The position numbers and the translations under genes were made by a program. DNA of 20,474 nt from Nitrospina sp. GTDB lineage: Bacteria > Nitrospinota > Nitrospinia > Nitrospinales > Nitrospinaceae. Below the pieces are notes generated by a model, which saw only the letters and a list, made by a program, of their open reading frames with translations, ran no database searches and had not been told where the DNA came from. The stretch spans positions 1 through 20,474 of the forward strand of contig SMVT01000129.1 of assembly GCA_004357365.1 (NCBI GenBank). Reading direction: 5' to 3'. This document shows positions 7,282-14,656 of the stretch, piece by piece; the stretch's first letter is position 1; each line of letters starts with the position of its first letter.

Positions 7282-8625
7282 TTATTCTTGATTTTCAGGA
7301 GTGGCGACCAGATCGTAATCCAGCGCGCCGGTGATGCGGACGGCAACGAGGTCGCCCGGTGCCGCCTCGCACTGTTCGAGAATGACCTGCCCGTCGATGT
7401 CCGGCCCCTGAAACGGCAGACGGCCCAGCATGAGCAGACCGTCGTCGCCCAACCCCTCCACCAGCGCCGGATGGGTCTGCCCGATGCGTGCCTTGTTGTT
7501 GCGGAGGACGATGTCCCTTTGCGCGGCCATCAATCGATCGCGCCGCGCTTCGCCTACCGCCGGGTCGACCTTGTCGTCATAATCGAACGCCGTGGTGCCC
7601 GGCTCGTCGGAATATGCGAACACGCCGACGTGATCGAACTCGACCTCGTTCACAAAATCGAGCAGGTGCTGGAAATGCGCGTCGGTCTCGCCGGGAAATC
7701 CGGTGATGAAAGTGGTGCGCAGAGCGACACCGGGGATGCGCGCGCGCAACTGGTCGACCATCTCCCTGACGCCCCGCTCCGTCTCCTGCCGCTTCATGTG
7801 CTTCAGCATGAAATCGTGCGAGTGCTGAAGCGGTACGTCGATGTATTTGCAGATCTTGTCGATGCGTTGCACGGCGTCCATCAATTCCGTGGTCAACACC
7901 GTCGGGTAGTTATAGAACAGGCGCATCCAGTCGACGCCTTCGATTTCCGCCATCGCTTCCAACAATTCGATCAGACCGCGTTTCATACCGAGGTCGTAGC
8001 CGTAGAGCGTGGTGTCCTGCGACACGAGATTGATTTCCCGCACGCCCCGCGCCGCCAGTTGCCGGACTTCGGCGAGAATGGAATCCGCCGAGCGGCTCTG
8101 AATCGGTCCGCGCAGTTTCGGGATGATGCAGAACGCACATTTGTTGGAGCATCCTTCCGCAATTTTGACATAGGCGGAATAAAACGGGGTGGTCACCGCC
8201 CGTGCGCCGTAATCTTCAAAATACTGCGCGGGCTCGTGCACGTGGTTGCGCTGTTGGGAAGGGCCGGATCCGTTCAGCAGATGTTTCAAAAGGGGGTACT
8301 GTTTGGTGCCGAGCAGGTGATCAATTTCCGGAATCTCTTTGAGCAATTCTTCAGGATGGCGCTCGGCCAGGCATCCGGTGACGATCAACTGCTGGCACCG
8401 GCCTTTGGTTTTGTACCCGGCCATTTCCAAAATGGTGTCGACCGATTCCTTGACCGCCGACTGCAGAAACCCGCAGGTGTTGACGATGATGATGTCCGCT
8501 TCCTTTTCATCTGGCGTGATCTCATAGCCGGACACGCCGAGATCGCCGAGCAGGGCTTCTGAATCCACCAGATTTTTCGGGCAGCCGAGGCTGACCATGC
8601 CTATTTTTTTGGGCTTCTTATTCAT
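7282..8625 (-). CDS. rimO: Ribosomal protein S12 methylthiotransferase RimO
   Basis: 447-residue radical SAM enzyme with two [4Fe-4S] clusters that adds a methylthio group to the conserved Asp of ribosomal protein S12. Order: N-terminal methylthiotransferase domain with three cluster cysteines (C15, C51, C85), radical SAM domain with CSNKCAFC (C159, C163, C166), then a C-terminal TRAM domain from about residue 375. SLGCPKN at the start, IPKLRGP, and YIDVPLQHS are typical of RimO rather than the tRNA-modifying MiaB. The ATG at 8623-8625 has a weak GAG upstream. It leads a two-gene unit with the downstream phosphofructokinase, from a promoter recognisable about 30 bp upstream. Length matches the family (about 440). 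Confidence 0.96.
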   Translation of the reverse strand: MNKKPKKIGMVSLGCPKNLVDSEALLGDLGVSGYEITPDEKEADIIIVNTCGFLQSAVKESVDTILEMAGYKTKGRCQQLIVTGCLAERHPEELLKEIPEIDHLLGTKQYPLLKHLLNGSGPSQQRNHVHEPAQYFEDYGARAVTTPFYSAYVKIAEGCSNKCAFCIIPKLRGPIQSRSADSILAEVRQLAARGVREINLVSQDTTLYGYDLGMKRGLIELLEAMAEIEGVDWMRLFYNYPTVLTTELMDAVQRIDKICKYIDVPLQHSHDFMLKHMKRQETERGVREMVDQLRARIPGVALRTTFITGFPGETDAHFQHLLDFVNEVEFDHVGVFAYSDEPGTTAFDYDDKVDPAVGEARRDRLMAAQRDIVLRNNKARIGQTHPALVEGLGDDGLLMLGRLPFQGPDIDGQVILEQCEAAPGDLVAVRITGALDYDLVATPENQE

Positions 8626-8652
8626 GAAATCTCAAGTGTGAGTGATCCCGGC

Positions 8653-8681
8653 ATCATACAACATGCGGGCGGGAATATGAA
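8653..8681 (-). promoter_or_regulatory. Predicted sigma-70 promoter of rimO-pfk
   Basis: On the minus strand the hexamer TTCATA (8676-8681) is followed after exactly 17 bp by TATGAT (8653-8658), 4/6 and 5/6 matches to the -35 and -10 consensus. The predicted start site lies about 20 nt before the rimO ATG. Position and spacing are good, and the region is AT-rich compared with its surroundings. Confidence 0.5.
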
Positions 8682-8707
8682 AATTTTAGGTTGCCGGGAG
8701 CAGGGCA

Positions 8708-9322
8708 TCAATCCCGCACCGACTTGAGTTTCTTTTCCAGGCGGCGCCGCAGTTCGCGATAATCGTGTTGCTTGATCACTTTGTAGAACTGGGCGCGCAG
8801 GTTGTTGCGCATGCTCACCCCGTCGAGCACCACGTCCACCACCTTCCAGCGCCTGGAATTCTGCTCCAGCACAAACTCGAGCCCGACTTCCCCCTCCTCG
8901 GGATGCAGTATGGTGAGGGGCACCGTGGCCCGCTTCCTATCCAGCCGGGTGGGTGCGTAGATGAGGTTCATGGCACCGAAGAATTTGGAGGAATTGGGAA
9001 AGGCGACGTAACGGAACAGGTCCCCCAGGAGTTGCACGAACCGATCCTGCTCCTCCTTACTGCGCTGTTTCCAATACTTTCCGAGGGTTTTTTGGCTGAC
9101 CTGCCGGACGTTCAGATGCGCCACCGCTTGGCGGGAAATCTGCTCATTGGCCTGCCGTTGCTCCGCCGTCGGGGGTTTCTGGTGATGCATTTTTTGGATG
9201 GACTGGATCAGCTGTTGCACGGTGGCCCGCGGGTCGTCCGCCCAGGCGGAATCCAGGACGGGCCCGGCCAGCCCCATCAGCGTGAAAACTGCCAGAAACT
9301 GTAAGATTTTGGGAAGTTTCAT
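8708..9322 (-). CDS. MlaC-like periplasmic phospholipid-binding protein (Tol/Ttg2 family)
   Basis: 204 residues with an N-terminal signal peptide: KLPK basic start, a hydrophobic stretch to about residue 22, and a probable cleavage site after AWA (28). The mature part is a helical/beta protein of the MlaC (Ttg2D) family. The C-terminal block with RWKVVDVVLDGVS, then NLRAQF, then a KVIKQHDYRELRRRLEKKL helix is diagnostic. MlaC ferries phospholipids between the outer-membrane MlaA complex and the inner-membrane MlaFEDB ABC transporter. No mlaA, mlaD, mlaE or mlaF gene is adjacent here, so its partners are inferred to lie elsewhere. It is divergent from the secreted TPR-like gene and on the same strand as rimO, 82 bp upstream of it. 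Confidence 0.85.
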   Translation of the reverse strand: MKLPKILQFLAVFTLMGLAGPVLDSAWADDPRATVQQLIQSIQKMHHQKPPTAEQRQANEQISRQAVAHLNVRQVSQKTLGKYWKQRSKEEQDRFVQLLGDLFRYVAFPNSSKFFGAMNLIYAPTRLDRKRATVPLTILHPEEGEVGLEFVLEQNSRRWKVVDVVLDGVSMRNNLRAQFYKVIKQHDYRELRRRLEKKLKSVRD

Positions 9323-9408
9323 GACTCAATTATGATACATTAACGCATTAAAAAAATCGCTTTTCACCCCACTGTGCGGGCGTGAAAGGTCTCAGTATAA
9401 CGTAAATC
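9323..9408. promoter_or_regulatory. Divergent promoter region with imperfect inverted repeat
   Basis: This 86-bp gap separates two divergent exported-protein genes. It carries an imperfect inverted repeat, TTTCACCCC (9362-9370) and GGGcGTGAAA (9378-9387). A TATAAC hexamer (9396-9401) lies only 7 bp before the plus-strand ATG with no Shine-Dalgarno, so that gene may be leaderless or nearly so. On the minus strand CATAAT lies just before the mlaC-like ATG. No good -35 boxes were found; the assignment is speculative. Confidence 0.3.
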
Positions 9409-10188
9409 ATGAACCGTACGACTCCAAATTCCGGACGCAGACTCGCCGAGATCGCCGCCACGGCGATGCTGGTCCTGACACTGGCCGGACCCGCCACCGC
9501 GATGGAAGACGTCTATGCGTCCCCGTCCTGCAAGTTGTATGCGGGGGAAAAGACGGTGGAATCTCTGCAACAGCGGGAAGCGGTTTTGAAAAATGAGATT
9601 CTGCATTCTGCATCGCCAGCCATAGGAGATCATTGCGAATTGGCGAATATCCATTACCGGCTTTCCAGGATGCTGCCCGACCGGCAGGTGCAATACCTGA
9701 ACTCCTGCATCGGATTTTCGCAGAGAGCCATTGCGCGCGATGCCCAAGCGGGGGTTGCCTACTTTTTCAAGGGACTGTGTGTCGGCCGCCTGGGAGAAAT
9801 ACGCGGCCTATGGGGAAGCCTCAAGACCATCGAACCGTTCCGTAAAAATATGGAGGCCGCCGCCCAAATCAATCCGGCGATCGACCGCGGCGGTCCCCAC
9901 CGCGCTTTGGGCCGGTTCTATTTCAAACTGCCCCGAATCCTCGGCGGGGACATTCAAAAATCCATCGACCACCTGTTGCAGGCGGTGTCTTACGGTCCGG
10001 TGTACTGGGAAAACCATTTTTTCCTGGCCGAGTCTTATTTTGAAAATCGTCAGTACATCAAGGCACGCGCCGAACTGCAACAGGCGGTGGACATCGCGTC
10101 GCGGCTGAACGACGACGATCCCGAAAGCCCAACCCACACCGTGGAATTCCAGGGCTTGATGCAAGCCATCGAACGAAATATTCACTGA
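9409..10188 (+). CDS. Secreted TPR-repeat protein resembling the TatT (TRAP-associated) family
   Basis: 259 residues. Residues 1-31 form a signal peptide (GRR n-region, hydrophobic core, ATA cleavage site) without a lipobox Cys, so the mature protein is probably periplasmic. The rest is helical with TPR-like repeats: LANIHYRLSRML, a pair around SCIGFSQRAIARD and AYFFKGLCVGRLG, and a GGPHRALGRFYFKLP segment (161-175) followed by GGDIQKSIDHLLQAV and FFLAESYFENRQYIKARAELQQAV. The GGPxRALGRxYxKxP block resembles TatT-type TPR proteins linked to TRAP transporters, but no TRAP genes are nearby, so function is unknown. Its TGA overlaps the recN Shine-Dalgarno and recN starts 8 nt later, implying coupling. 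Confidence 0.75.
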   Translation: MNRTTPNSGRRLAEIAATAMLVLTLAGPATAMEDVYASPSCKLYAGEKTVESLQQREAVLKNEILHSASPAIGDHCELANIHYRLSRMLPDRQVQYLNSCIGFSQRAIARDAQAGVAYFFKGLCVGRLGEIRGLWGSLKTIEPFRKNMEAAAQINPAIDRGGPHRALGRFYFKLPRILGGDIQKSIDHLLQAVSYGPVYWENHFFLAESYFENRQYIKARAELQQAVDIASRLNDDDPESPTHTVEFQGLMQAIERNIH

Positions 10189-10195
10189 GGCCTTC

Positions 10196-11887
10196 ATGCT
10201 TCAGGAAATCCGGATCACCAACTTCGCCATTATCGAAAACCTCGCCATCGAGTTTCATTCCGGCCTTAACGTATTGACCGGTGAAACCGGCGCGGGGAAA
10301 TCGATCATCCTCGACGCGCTCAACCTGATTCTGGGCGGCCGCGCGGACACCGACACCATCCGCTCCGGCGCCTCCACCGCCACGGTCGAAGCCTGCTTCA
10401 CCCTCGACGATCCCCAAACGCTGGCGATGATCGCCGATCTCGGCATTGACGTGGATAACGGCGAAGTGATCATCAAGCGCATCATCTCCAGCAGCGAAAA
10501 AAACCGCACCTACCTCAACAACAGCAACCTCACCGTCGCCGCCCTGTCCGCCATCGGCGACCGGCTGATCGACATCCACGGCCAGCACGACCACCAGTCC
10601 CTGCTCCATCCGGAAACGCATGTCGACCTTCTCGATCATTACGGCCGGCTGATGCAGAACCGCGCCGAGTTTCAGGAACACTACGCCGCCTACCAGAAAA
10701 CCCTGCAGACGCTGAAACAGACTCAGACCCATCAGGGCGAGCGGCTGCAACGGCAGGACCTGCTCAATTTCCAGATCGATGAAATCGATAAGGCCGGTCT
10801 GTCCGTCGGCGAAGACGACGGCCTGAAAAGCGAAAAGAACAAACTGAATCACGCCGAAAAACTCCACCAGTCCGTGCAGAACATCTTGGACACCCTGGCG
10901 GATGCCGACGGGTCGGTATTAGAGTTGCTGGGGCGGGTGGACCGCGAACTGCAGGGCCTGCCGGAAATCGACCCCGCCCTGGAAACCCAGGCCCAGCGCG
11001 GACAAACCGCCTACCTGGAAGCGCAGGAGCTGGCCGAGGAGTTGCGGGATTATCAGAAAACGATCGAGTTCAACCCGGCGCGCCTGGAGGAAATCGAAGA
11101 CCGTCTGGCGGAAATCAACGGACTGAAACGCAAGTACGGCAACGACATCGCCACCATCCTCGAATACCGGGAAACCATCGGCCAAGAACTCGCTACGCTT
11201 TCGCTGGGCGAGGAATCCATCGACGCGTTAAAAGAGGAAATCAAAACGCAGCAGAAGGCGTTGGCCGGGCTCGCCGTCGAGCTGGCGAAGCAACGAGAAC
11301 AGGCGGCGGAGAAACTCAAAAAAGCAGTGGAAAAAGAACTGAGGGATTTGAACATGAAGCACGTGCAGTTCAGCGTGCGCTTTGTGTACGAGACGGATGC
11401 CGAGGGTTTCACCACCTATAAAAACAAAAAGACCCGGACGCACGCCAACGGCATCGGCGAAATTGAATTGCTGTTTTCCCCCAATCCGGGAGAAGAGTTG
11501 CGCCCGCTGGCGAAGATCGCCTCCGGCGGCGAAATTTCACGGGTGATGCTGGCGCTGAAATCCATTCTGAACGAGCAGGATCCGGTGCCGGTCATGGTGT
11601 TCGACGAAGTGGACAGCGGCATCAGCGGTTCGGTGGCGGAAAAAGTCGGTACCAAGCTGAAAAAAATTGCGGAACAGAAACAGATTCTCTGCATCACCCA
11701 CCTGCCGCAAATCGCCGGCATGGCGGACTCGCATTACCGGGTGCACAAAACCGTTTCCGGCAAGCGCACCCGCTCCACCATCATCGAGCTGGATTACGAA
11801 CACCGCGTGGAAGAGATCGCCCGCATGTCCGGCGGCGAAACCATTACCGAGACCACCCTCAAGCACGCCCGCGAGATGATCAAGTAA
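10196..11887 (+). CDS. recN: DNA repair protein RecN
   Basis: 563-residue SMC-like ATPase that acts early at double-strand breaks, holding DNA ends or sisters together. The N-terminal ATPase half has Walker A GETGAGKS (29-36) and the RecN-specific IHGQHDHQSLL (about 123-133). A long coiled coil spans about 150-370 with an ELRDLNMKH transition. The C-terminal half has the ABC signature IASGGEISRVMLALK, Walker B VMVFDEVDSGISG, the H-loop ITHLPQIA, and a final IARMSGGE block. Length fits the family (about 550). The ATG at 10196 has TGAGG 5 nt upstream, overlapping the upstream stop codon. No LexA-type box is evident in front of the unit, so SOS control is not supported by sequence. Confidence 0.97.
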   Translation: MLQEIRITNFAIIENLAIEFHSGLNVLTGETGAGKSIILDALNLILGGRADTDTIRSGASTATVEACFTLDDPQTLAMIADLGIDVDNGEVIIKRIISSSEKNRTYLNNSNLTVAALSAIGDRLIDIHGQHDHQSLLHPETHVDLLDHYGRLMQNRAEFQEHYAAYQKTLQTLKQTQTHQGERLQRQDLLNFQIDEIDKAGLSVGEDDGLKSEKNKLNHAEKLHQSVQNILDTLADADGSVLELLGRVDRELQGLPEIDPALETQAQRGQTAYLEAQELAEELRDYQKTIEFNPARLEEIEDRLAEINGLKRKYGNDIATILEYRETIGQELATLSLGEESIDALKEEIKTQQKALAGLAVELAKQREQAAEKLKKAVEKELRDLNMKHVQFSVRFVYETDAEGFTTYKNKKTRTHANGIGEIELLFSPNPGEELRPLAKIASGGEISRVMLALKSILNEQDPVPVMVFDEVDSGISGSVAEKVGTKLKKIAEQKQILCITHLPQIAGMADSHYRVHKTVSGKRTRSTIIELDYEHRVEEIARMSGGETITETTLKHAREMIK

Positions 11888-11932
11888 CCCACGCCTCTTT
11901 AGCTGATCCAACCAAAATAAAAGCGGAAGGAA

Positions 11933-12102
11933 GAATCCCCACGACCCCCTTTACAAAGGAGAGCAATGCAAAACACCCTCTCCCCTCATGGGGAGAGGGA
12001 AGGGTGAGGGGTGGATTTATCATAACCTCCCCTGTATCCCCTCCTTGGTAAGGAGGGGAATATAACTGCCGCCCTTCTTTTAATCTTATGCCAAGGTTTT
12101 CC
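11933..12102 (+). repeat. Palindrome-rich intergenic repeat, copy A
   Basis: The 227-bp space between convergent recN and gpmA has no gene. From GAATCCCC (11933) to TTATGCCAAGGTTTT (12086-12100) it holds a CCCTTT/AAAGG-like palindrome (11945-11960), a perfect 10-bp hairpin CCCTCTCCCC-TCAT-GGGGAGAGGG (11976-11999), CATAACCTCCCCTGTA (12021-12036), and a 9-bp hairpin CCCCTCCTT-GGT-AAGGAGGGG (12038-12058). Copy B at 18106-18324 has the same ordered blocks on the other strand. It may act as a bidirectional terminator or RNA stabiliser, although no T run follows the stems. No coding capacity; a non-autonomous dispersed element is likely. Confidence 0.75.
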
Positions 12103-12114
12103 TGCTTAAAGGAG

Positions 12115-12861
12115 TTACTTGCTCTGGGCCTGTTGGGCGACGGCCTCGGCGGCTTTTTTCGCGGCTTCGGGATCGCCCAGATAATAATGCTTGATGGGCT
12201 TCAAATCCTGATCCAGTTCGTAGACCAACGGAATACCGGTGGGGATATTGAGTTCGGTGATGTCCTGTTCGCTGATGCAGTCGAGGTGCATGACCAGCGC
12301 GCGCAGGCTGTTGCCGTGGGCGCAGATCAATACCTGCCTGCCGGACTTAATGGCGGGCACGATTTCGTCGAACCAGTAGGGCAGAAACCGCGCCACGGTT
12401 TGCTTGAGCGATTCGGTGCGGGGCAGCTCTTCCGGGTTGACTCCGGAGTAACGCGGATCGTTGTGGGGCAGTCGGTCGTCGCCTTCGGGCAGGGGCGGCG
12501 GGGGAATATCGTAACTGCGCCGCCAGATCTTCACTTGGTCGGCGCCGTGCTGTTCGACGGTTTCGGTTTTGTTGAGTCCCTGCAGGTTGCCGTAATGCCG
12601 CTCGTTCAACCGCCACGAACGATCCACCGGAATCCACATCAGATCCATCGCGTCGAGGGTGATCCACAGCGTGCGGATGGCGCGCTTGAGCACTGAGGTA
12701 TACGCCACGTCAAAGGTTAGCCCGGCGTCGAGGATCGCCTGCGCGCCGGCCCGCGCTTCTTCGCGGCCCTGATCGGTGAGATCGACGTCGACCCAGCCGG
12801 TGAAACGGTTTTCGAGGTTCCAGGTACTCTGTCCATGCCGCATCAGCACCAGTTTATACAT
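12115..12861 (-). CDS. gpmA: 2,3-bisphosphoglycerate-dependent phosphoglycerate mutase
   Basis: 248-residue histidine phosphatase superfamily enzyme interconverting 3- and 2-phosphoglycerate in glycolysis and gluconeogenesis. Catalytic LMRHGQSTWN (6-15) carries the phosphorylated His9; other motifs are NRFTGWVDVDLTDQG, TSVLKRAIRT, LNERHYGNLQGLNK, and AHGNSLRAL with the second His near 181. The C-terminus, after GIPLVYELD, ends in an Ala/Lys-rich helix. Length matches the dPGM family (about 250). The ATG at 12859-12861 has AAGGA upstream. It converges on recN across the intergenic repeat and is divergent from the HD-GYP gene. With the PPi-type phosphofructokinase it is one of two glycolytic genes here. 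Confidence 0.97.
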   Translation of the reverse strand: MYKLVLMRHGQSTWNLENRFTGWVDVDLTDQGREEARAGAQAILDAGLTFDVAYTSVLKRAIRTLWITLDAMDLMWIPVDRSWRLNERHYGNLQGLNKTETVEQHGADQVKIWRRSYDIPPPPLPEGDDRLPHNDPRYSGVNPEELPRTESLKQTVARFLPYWFDEIVPAIKSGRQVLICAHGNSLRALVMHLDCISEQDITELNIPTGIPLVYELDQDLKPIKHYYLGDPEAAKKAAEAVAQQAQSK

Positions 12862-12903
12862 GCCCTTGTTCCTTCATAAATCAAGTCCCCGGCTCGCCGG
12901 CGG

Positions 12904-12952
12904 GGGTTTCCCAAGAAACCCGGATTGTAACCCATCCCCCGGAAAAAGGCGA
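12904..12952 (-). promoter_or_regulatory. Candidate gpmA promoter and leader hairpin
   Basis: Within the 241-bp divergent gap 12862-13102, reading toward gpmA, TACAAT (12924-12929, 5/6 to the -10 consensus) lies about 62 bp before the ATG with a poor TCGCCT (12947-12952) at 17 bp. Immediately downstream is a perfect 7-bp inverted repeat GGGTTTC-N4-GAAACCC (12904-12921), which would fall at the start of the mRNA. The -35 match is weak. The rest of the gap shows nothing I recognise except AT-rich DNA near 13060-13075 before the HD-GYP gene. Confidence 0.3.
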
Positions 12953-13102
12953 TACGGCAGACGGCTACCCCGTAATGAGGCCGATGGCCGCCGTGCCATC
13001 GATGGCAACGGTCTGCAACCCTTCGCTCAATCCAGAGTATACACAACGCCCATAATGGTTTAAAATTTTTATGATGGGGCTGGGATTCGGCCGGGAGGGC
13101 TT

Positions 13103-14068
13103 ATGACCAATTCTGAAGAAACGGAATTCAAATCCATTACGCGCGCCTTCTTCGAAAAGGAGTGGAAGGACGGCTTTGATATTTTCTATGAAGTCCCGGT
13201 CGGGGACCGCAAGAAATACATCAAATTCGCCGAATACGATCCCCGCGATTTTTCCCGCCTGGACGCCATCCTTCAGGAAAAGAATCACACAGTTTTTTAC
13301 ATCAAGGAAACCGATCTTTACAAATATTACAAGTTCAACATTCTGAAACACCTGTTGCTGGGGCTGGTGCAGGACAAGCCGCCGGTCAAGGAGGTGTTCC
13401 AAAGGGTGGTCCCGGTCGCCACCCGCATTCTGCAGGACTATCTGGAAATTCCCGCCTCTGACCGGTTTCTGGATTTGCTGGATGAAATCCCCAAGGTGCT
13501 GGCGGAAGCCGTGGGGCCGGCCAACCTGCCGTTCCGCGATCTGTTCTCGATCACTTTAAAGGAAAACGCCACGTATGTGCATTGCGTGAACGTGGGATTG
13601 TTCTGCCTGTGTCTGGGCCGGGAATTGAACATGAGCCGGGAGGACCGGGAAACGCTATGCCTGGGAGGCCTGCTGGCGGATATCGGGAAAAAATACATTC
13701 CGAAGGACGTGATGTTCAAGGAACAGGAGTTGACGCATGAAGACATGCGGAGCATCCGGCGTCACCCTTCCCTCGGCAGACAGGCTTTGAACGATCTGAA
13801 GCACTATCCCGAAACGGTGCTGCTCATGGCGGGGGAACACCACGAAAGTTTTGACGGAACCGGCTACCCGATGGGTTACGCGCGGGAAAAAATCAACACC
13901 GCGGCCCCCATCTGTAAAATCATGGACGTGTTCAACGCGCTGACCAGCCGGCGGTCTTACCGCGAAGTGATGACCCCGATACAGGCCCTCACCCTGATGA
14001 AGGATAAAATCGGGGAACAGTTCGACCCGCACCTCCTGAATACGTTCATCCTGTATACGGGAAAATGA
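13103..14068 (+). CDS. HD-GYP domain protein with altered HD motif
   Basis: 321 residues, no signal peptide or membrane segment. Residues 20-75 form an N-terminal module (FDIFYEVPVGDRKKYIKF, then FYIKETDLYKYYKF) like those in front of some HD-GYP domains; residues 145-315 are the HD-GYP domain. H160, HP (221-222), HHE (246-248), GTGYP (252-256) and D275 are present, but the signature HDIGK reads ADIGK: A192 replaces a metal-ligand His while D193 is kept. HD-GYP proteins hydrolyse c-di-GMP; this one may be inactive, altered in metal use, or a sensor. The ATG is preceded by GGGAGG about 5 nt upstream. It converges on dcd with only 15 bp between stops. Confidence 0.9.
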   Translation: MTNSEETEFKSITRAFFEKEWKDGFDIFYEVPVGDRKKYIKFAEYDPRDFSRLDAILQEKNHTVFYIKETDLYKYYKFNILKHLLLGLVQDKPPVKEVFQRVVPVATRILQDYLEIPASDRFLDLLDEIPKVLAEAVGPANLPFRDLFSITLKENATYVHCVNVGLFCLCLGRELNMSREDRETLCLGGLLADIGKKYIPKDVMFKEQELTHEDMRSIRRHPSLGRQALNDLKHYPETVLLMAGEHHESFDGTGYPMGYAREKINTAAPICKIMDVFNALTSRRSYREVMTPIQALTLMKDKIGEQFDPHLLNTFILYTGK

Positions 14069-14083
14069 TACGCCCCCGGCGCC

Positions 14084-14656
14084 TTACCCCTGGGCGTCTT
14101 CCTGCCGGGTGAAAGTCCTGCCGGTTCTCTCCTCCGGTTCGCGCGACACTTCCTCCAGCATCAACTGACAGATGCGCGTCTTTCCCGGCGTCACCTCGAT
14201 GGCGAACGGACCGTGATTGAACATCTCGAGGGTGATCACCCCGAGGCCGGTGCCGCAATGGATCATCGGCGCAGTCATGTGCACCGAGAATCCGAGCCGC
14301 GCCAGACTGCTTTTGCCCTCGACCCGTCCCGCGAGCTTCGACCCGGCGGGGAACCGGACCTTTTCAAAGGTGGAGCCCAGGTACACCCGGTTGGGCTCCA
14401 GCAGATATTTTCCGGACGGCTGTTTCGCCACCTCCACTTGATAGCGCTTCGAAAATTTCCGGTAGTCGTATTCGTCCAGGTTGATTTTCAGATACTCGTT
14501 GTCCGGCCGCGTCAATTCCGGATCCCAGATCCACAACGGCTCGCCCATGTGCAAGTCGATGGAGGTGGTGTCGATGTCGTCCTTGCGGGGAGCGGGCTCG
14601 ATGATCATTCGCCCCTCCGCCAGCGCCTTGTGAATATCGTCGCCACTTAAAATCAT
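14084..14656 (-). CDS. dcd: dCTP deaminase
   Basis: 190-residue trimeric deaminase of the dUTPase fold that converts dCTP to dUTP (or directly to dUMP in bifunctional forms) for thymidylate synthesis. Key features: ILSGDDI start, IDTTSIDLHMG (about 28-38), the active-site VEGKSSLARLGFSVH block, and VITLEMFN containing the catalytic Glu. The start is ATG at 14654-14656, whose ATGA overlaps the tlyA stop (TGA at 14653-14655). The frame is open further upstream, but that part lies inside tlyA in another frame and has no family resemblance. It is the last gene of folD-xseA-xseB-tlyA-dcd. Sequence alone does not settle monofunctional versus bifunctional action. Confidence 0.94.
   Translation of the reverse strand: MILSGDDIHKALAEGRMIIEPAPRKDDIDTTSIDLHMGEPLWIWDPELTRPDNEYLKINLDEYDYRKFSKRYQVEVAKQPSGKYLLEPNRVYLGSTFEKVRFPAGSKLAGRVEGKSSLARLGFSVHMTAPMIHCGTGLGVITLEMFNHGPFAIEVTPGKTRICQLMLEEVSREPEERTGRTFTRQEDAQG

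Noticed and set aside
7174..8562. A 462-codon plus-strand open frame opposite rimO and the phosphofructokinase
   Set aside because: The minus-strand genes have clear catalytic motifs over the same bases; the frame has no domain or ribosome site and is an antisense shadow.
10058..10867. 269-codon minus-strand frame opposite recN
   Set aside because: Antisense to the conserved RecN ATPase domain, with repetitive Val/Asp/Gly composition expected of a shadow frame.
11976..12058. Possible CRISPR-like or rRNA/tRNA structure in the recN-gpmA gap
   Set aside because: The hairpins are different sequences without regularly spaced direct repeats, and no cloverleaf or conserved TPsiC arm is visible; the shared blocks with 18106-18324 fit a dispersed repeat better.
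12843..13063. Short frames on both strands in the gpmA/HD-GYP divergent gap
   Set aside because: They overlap one another and the start of gpmA, lack ribosome sites and show no family features; the gap is better explained as a promoter region.
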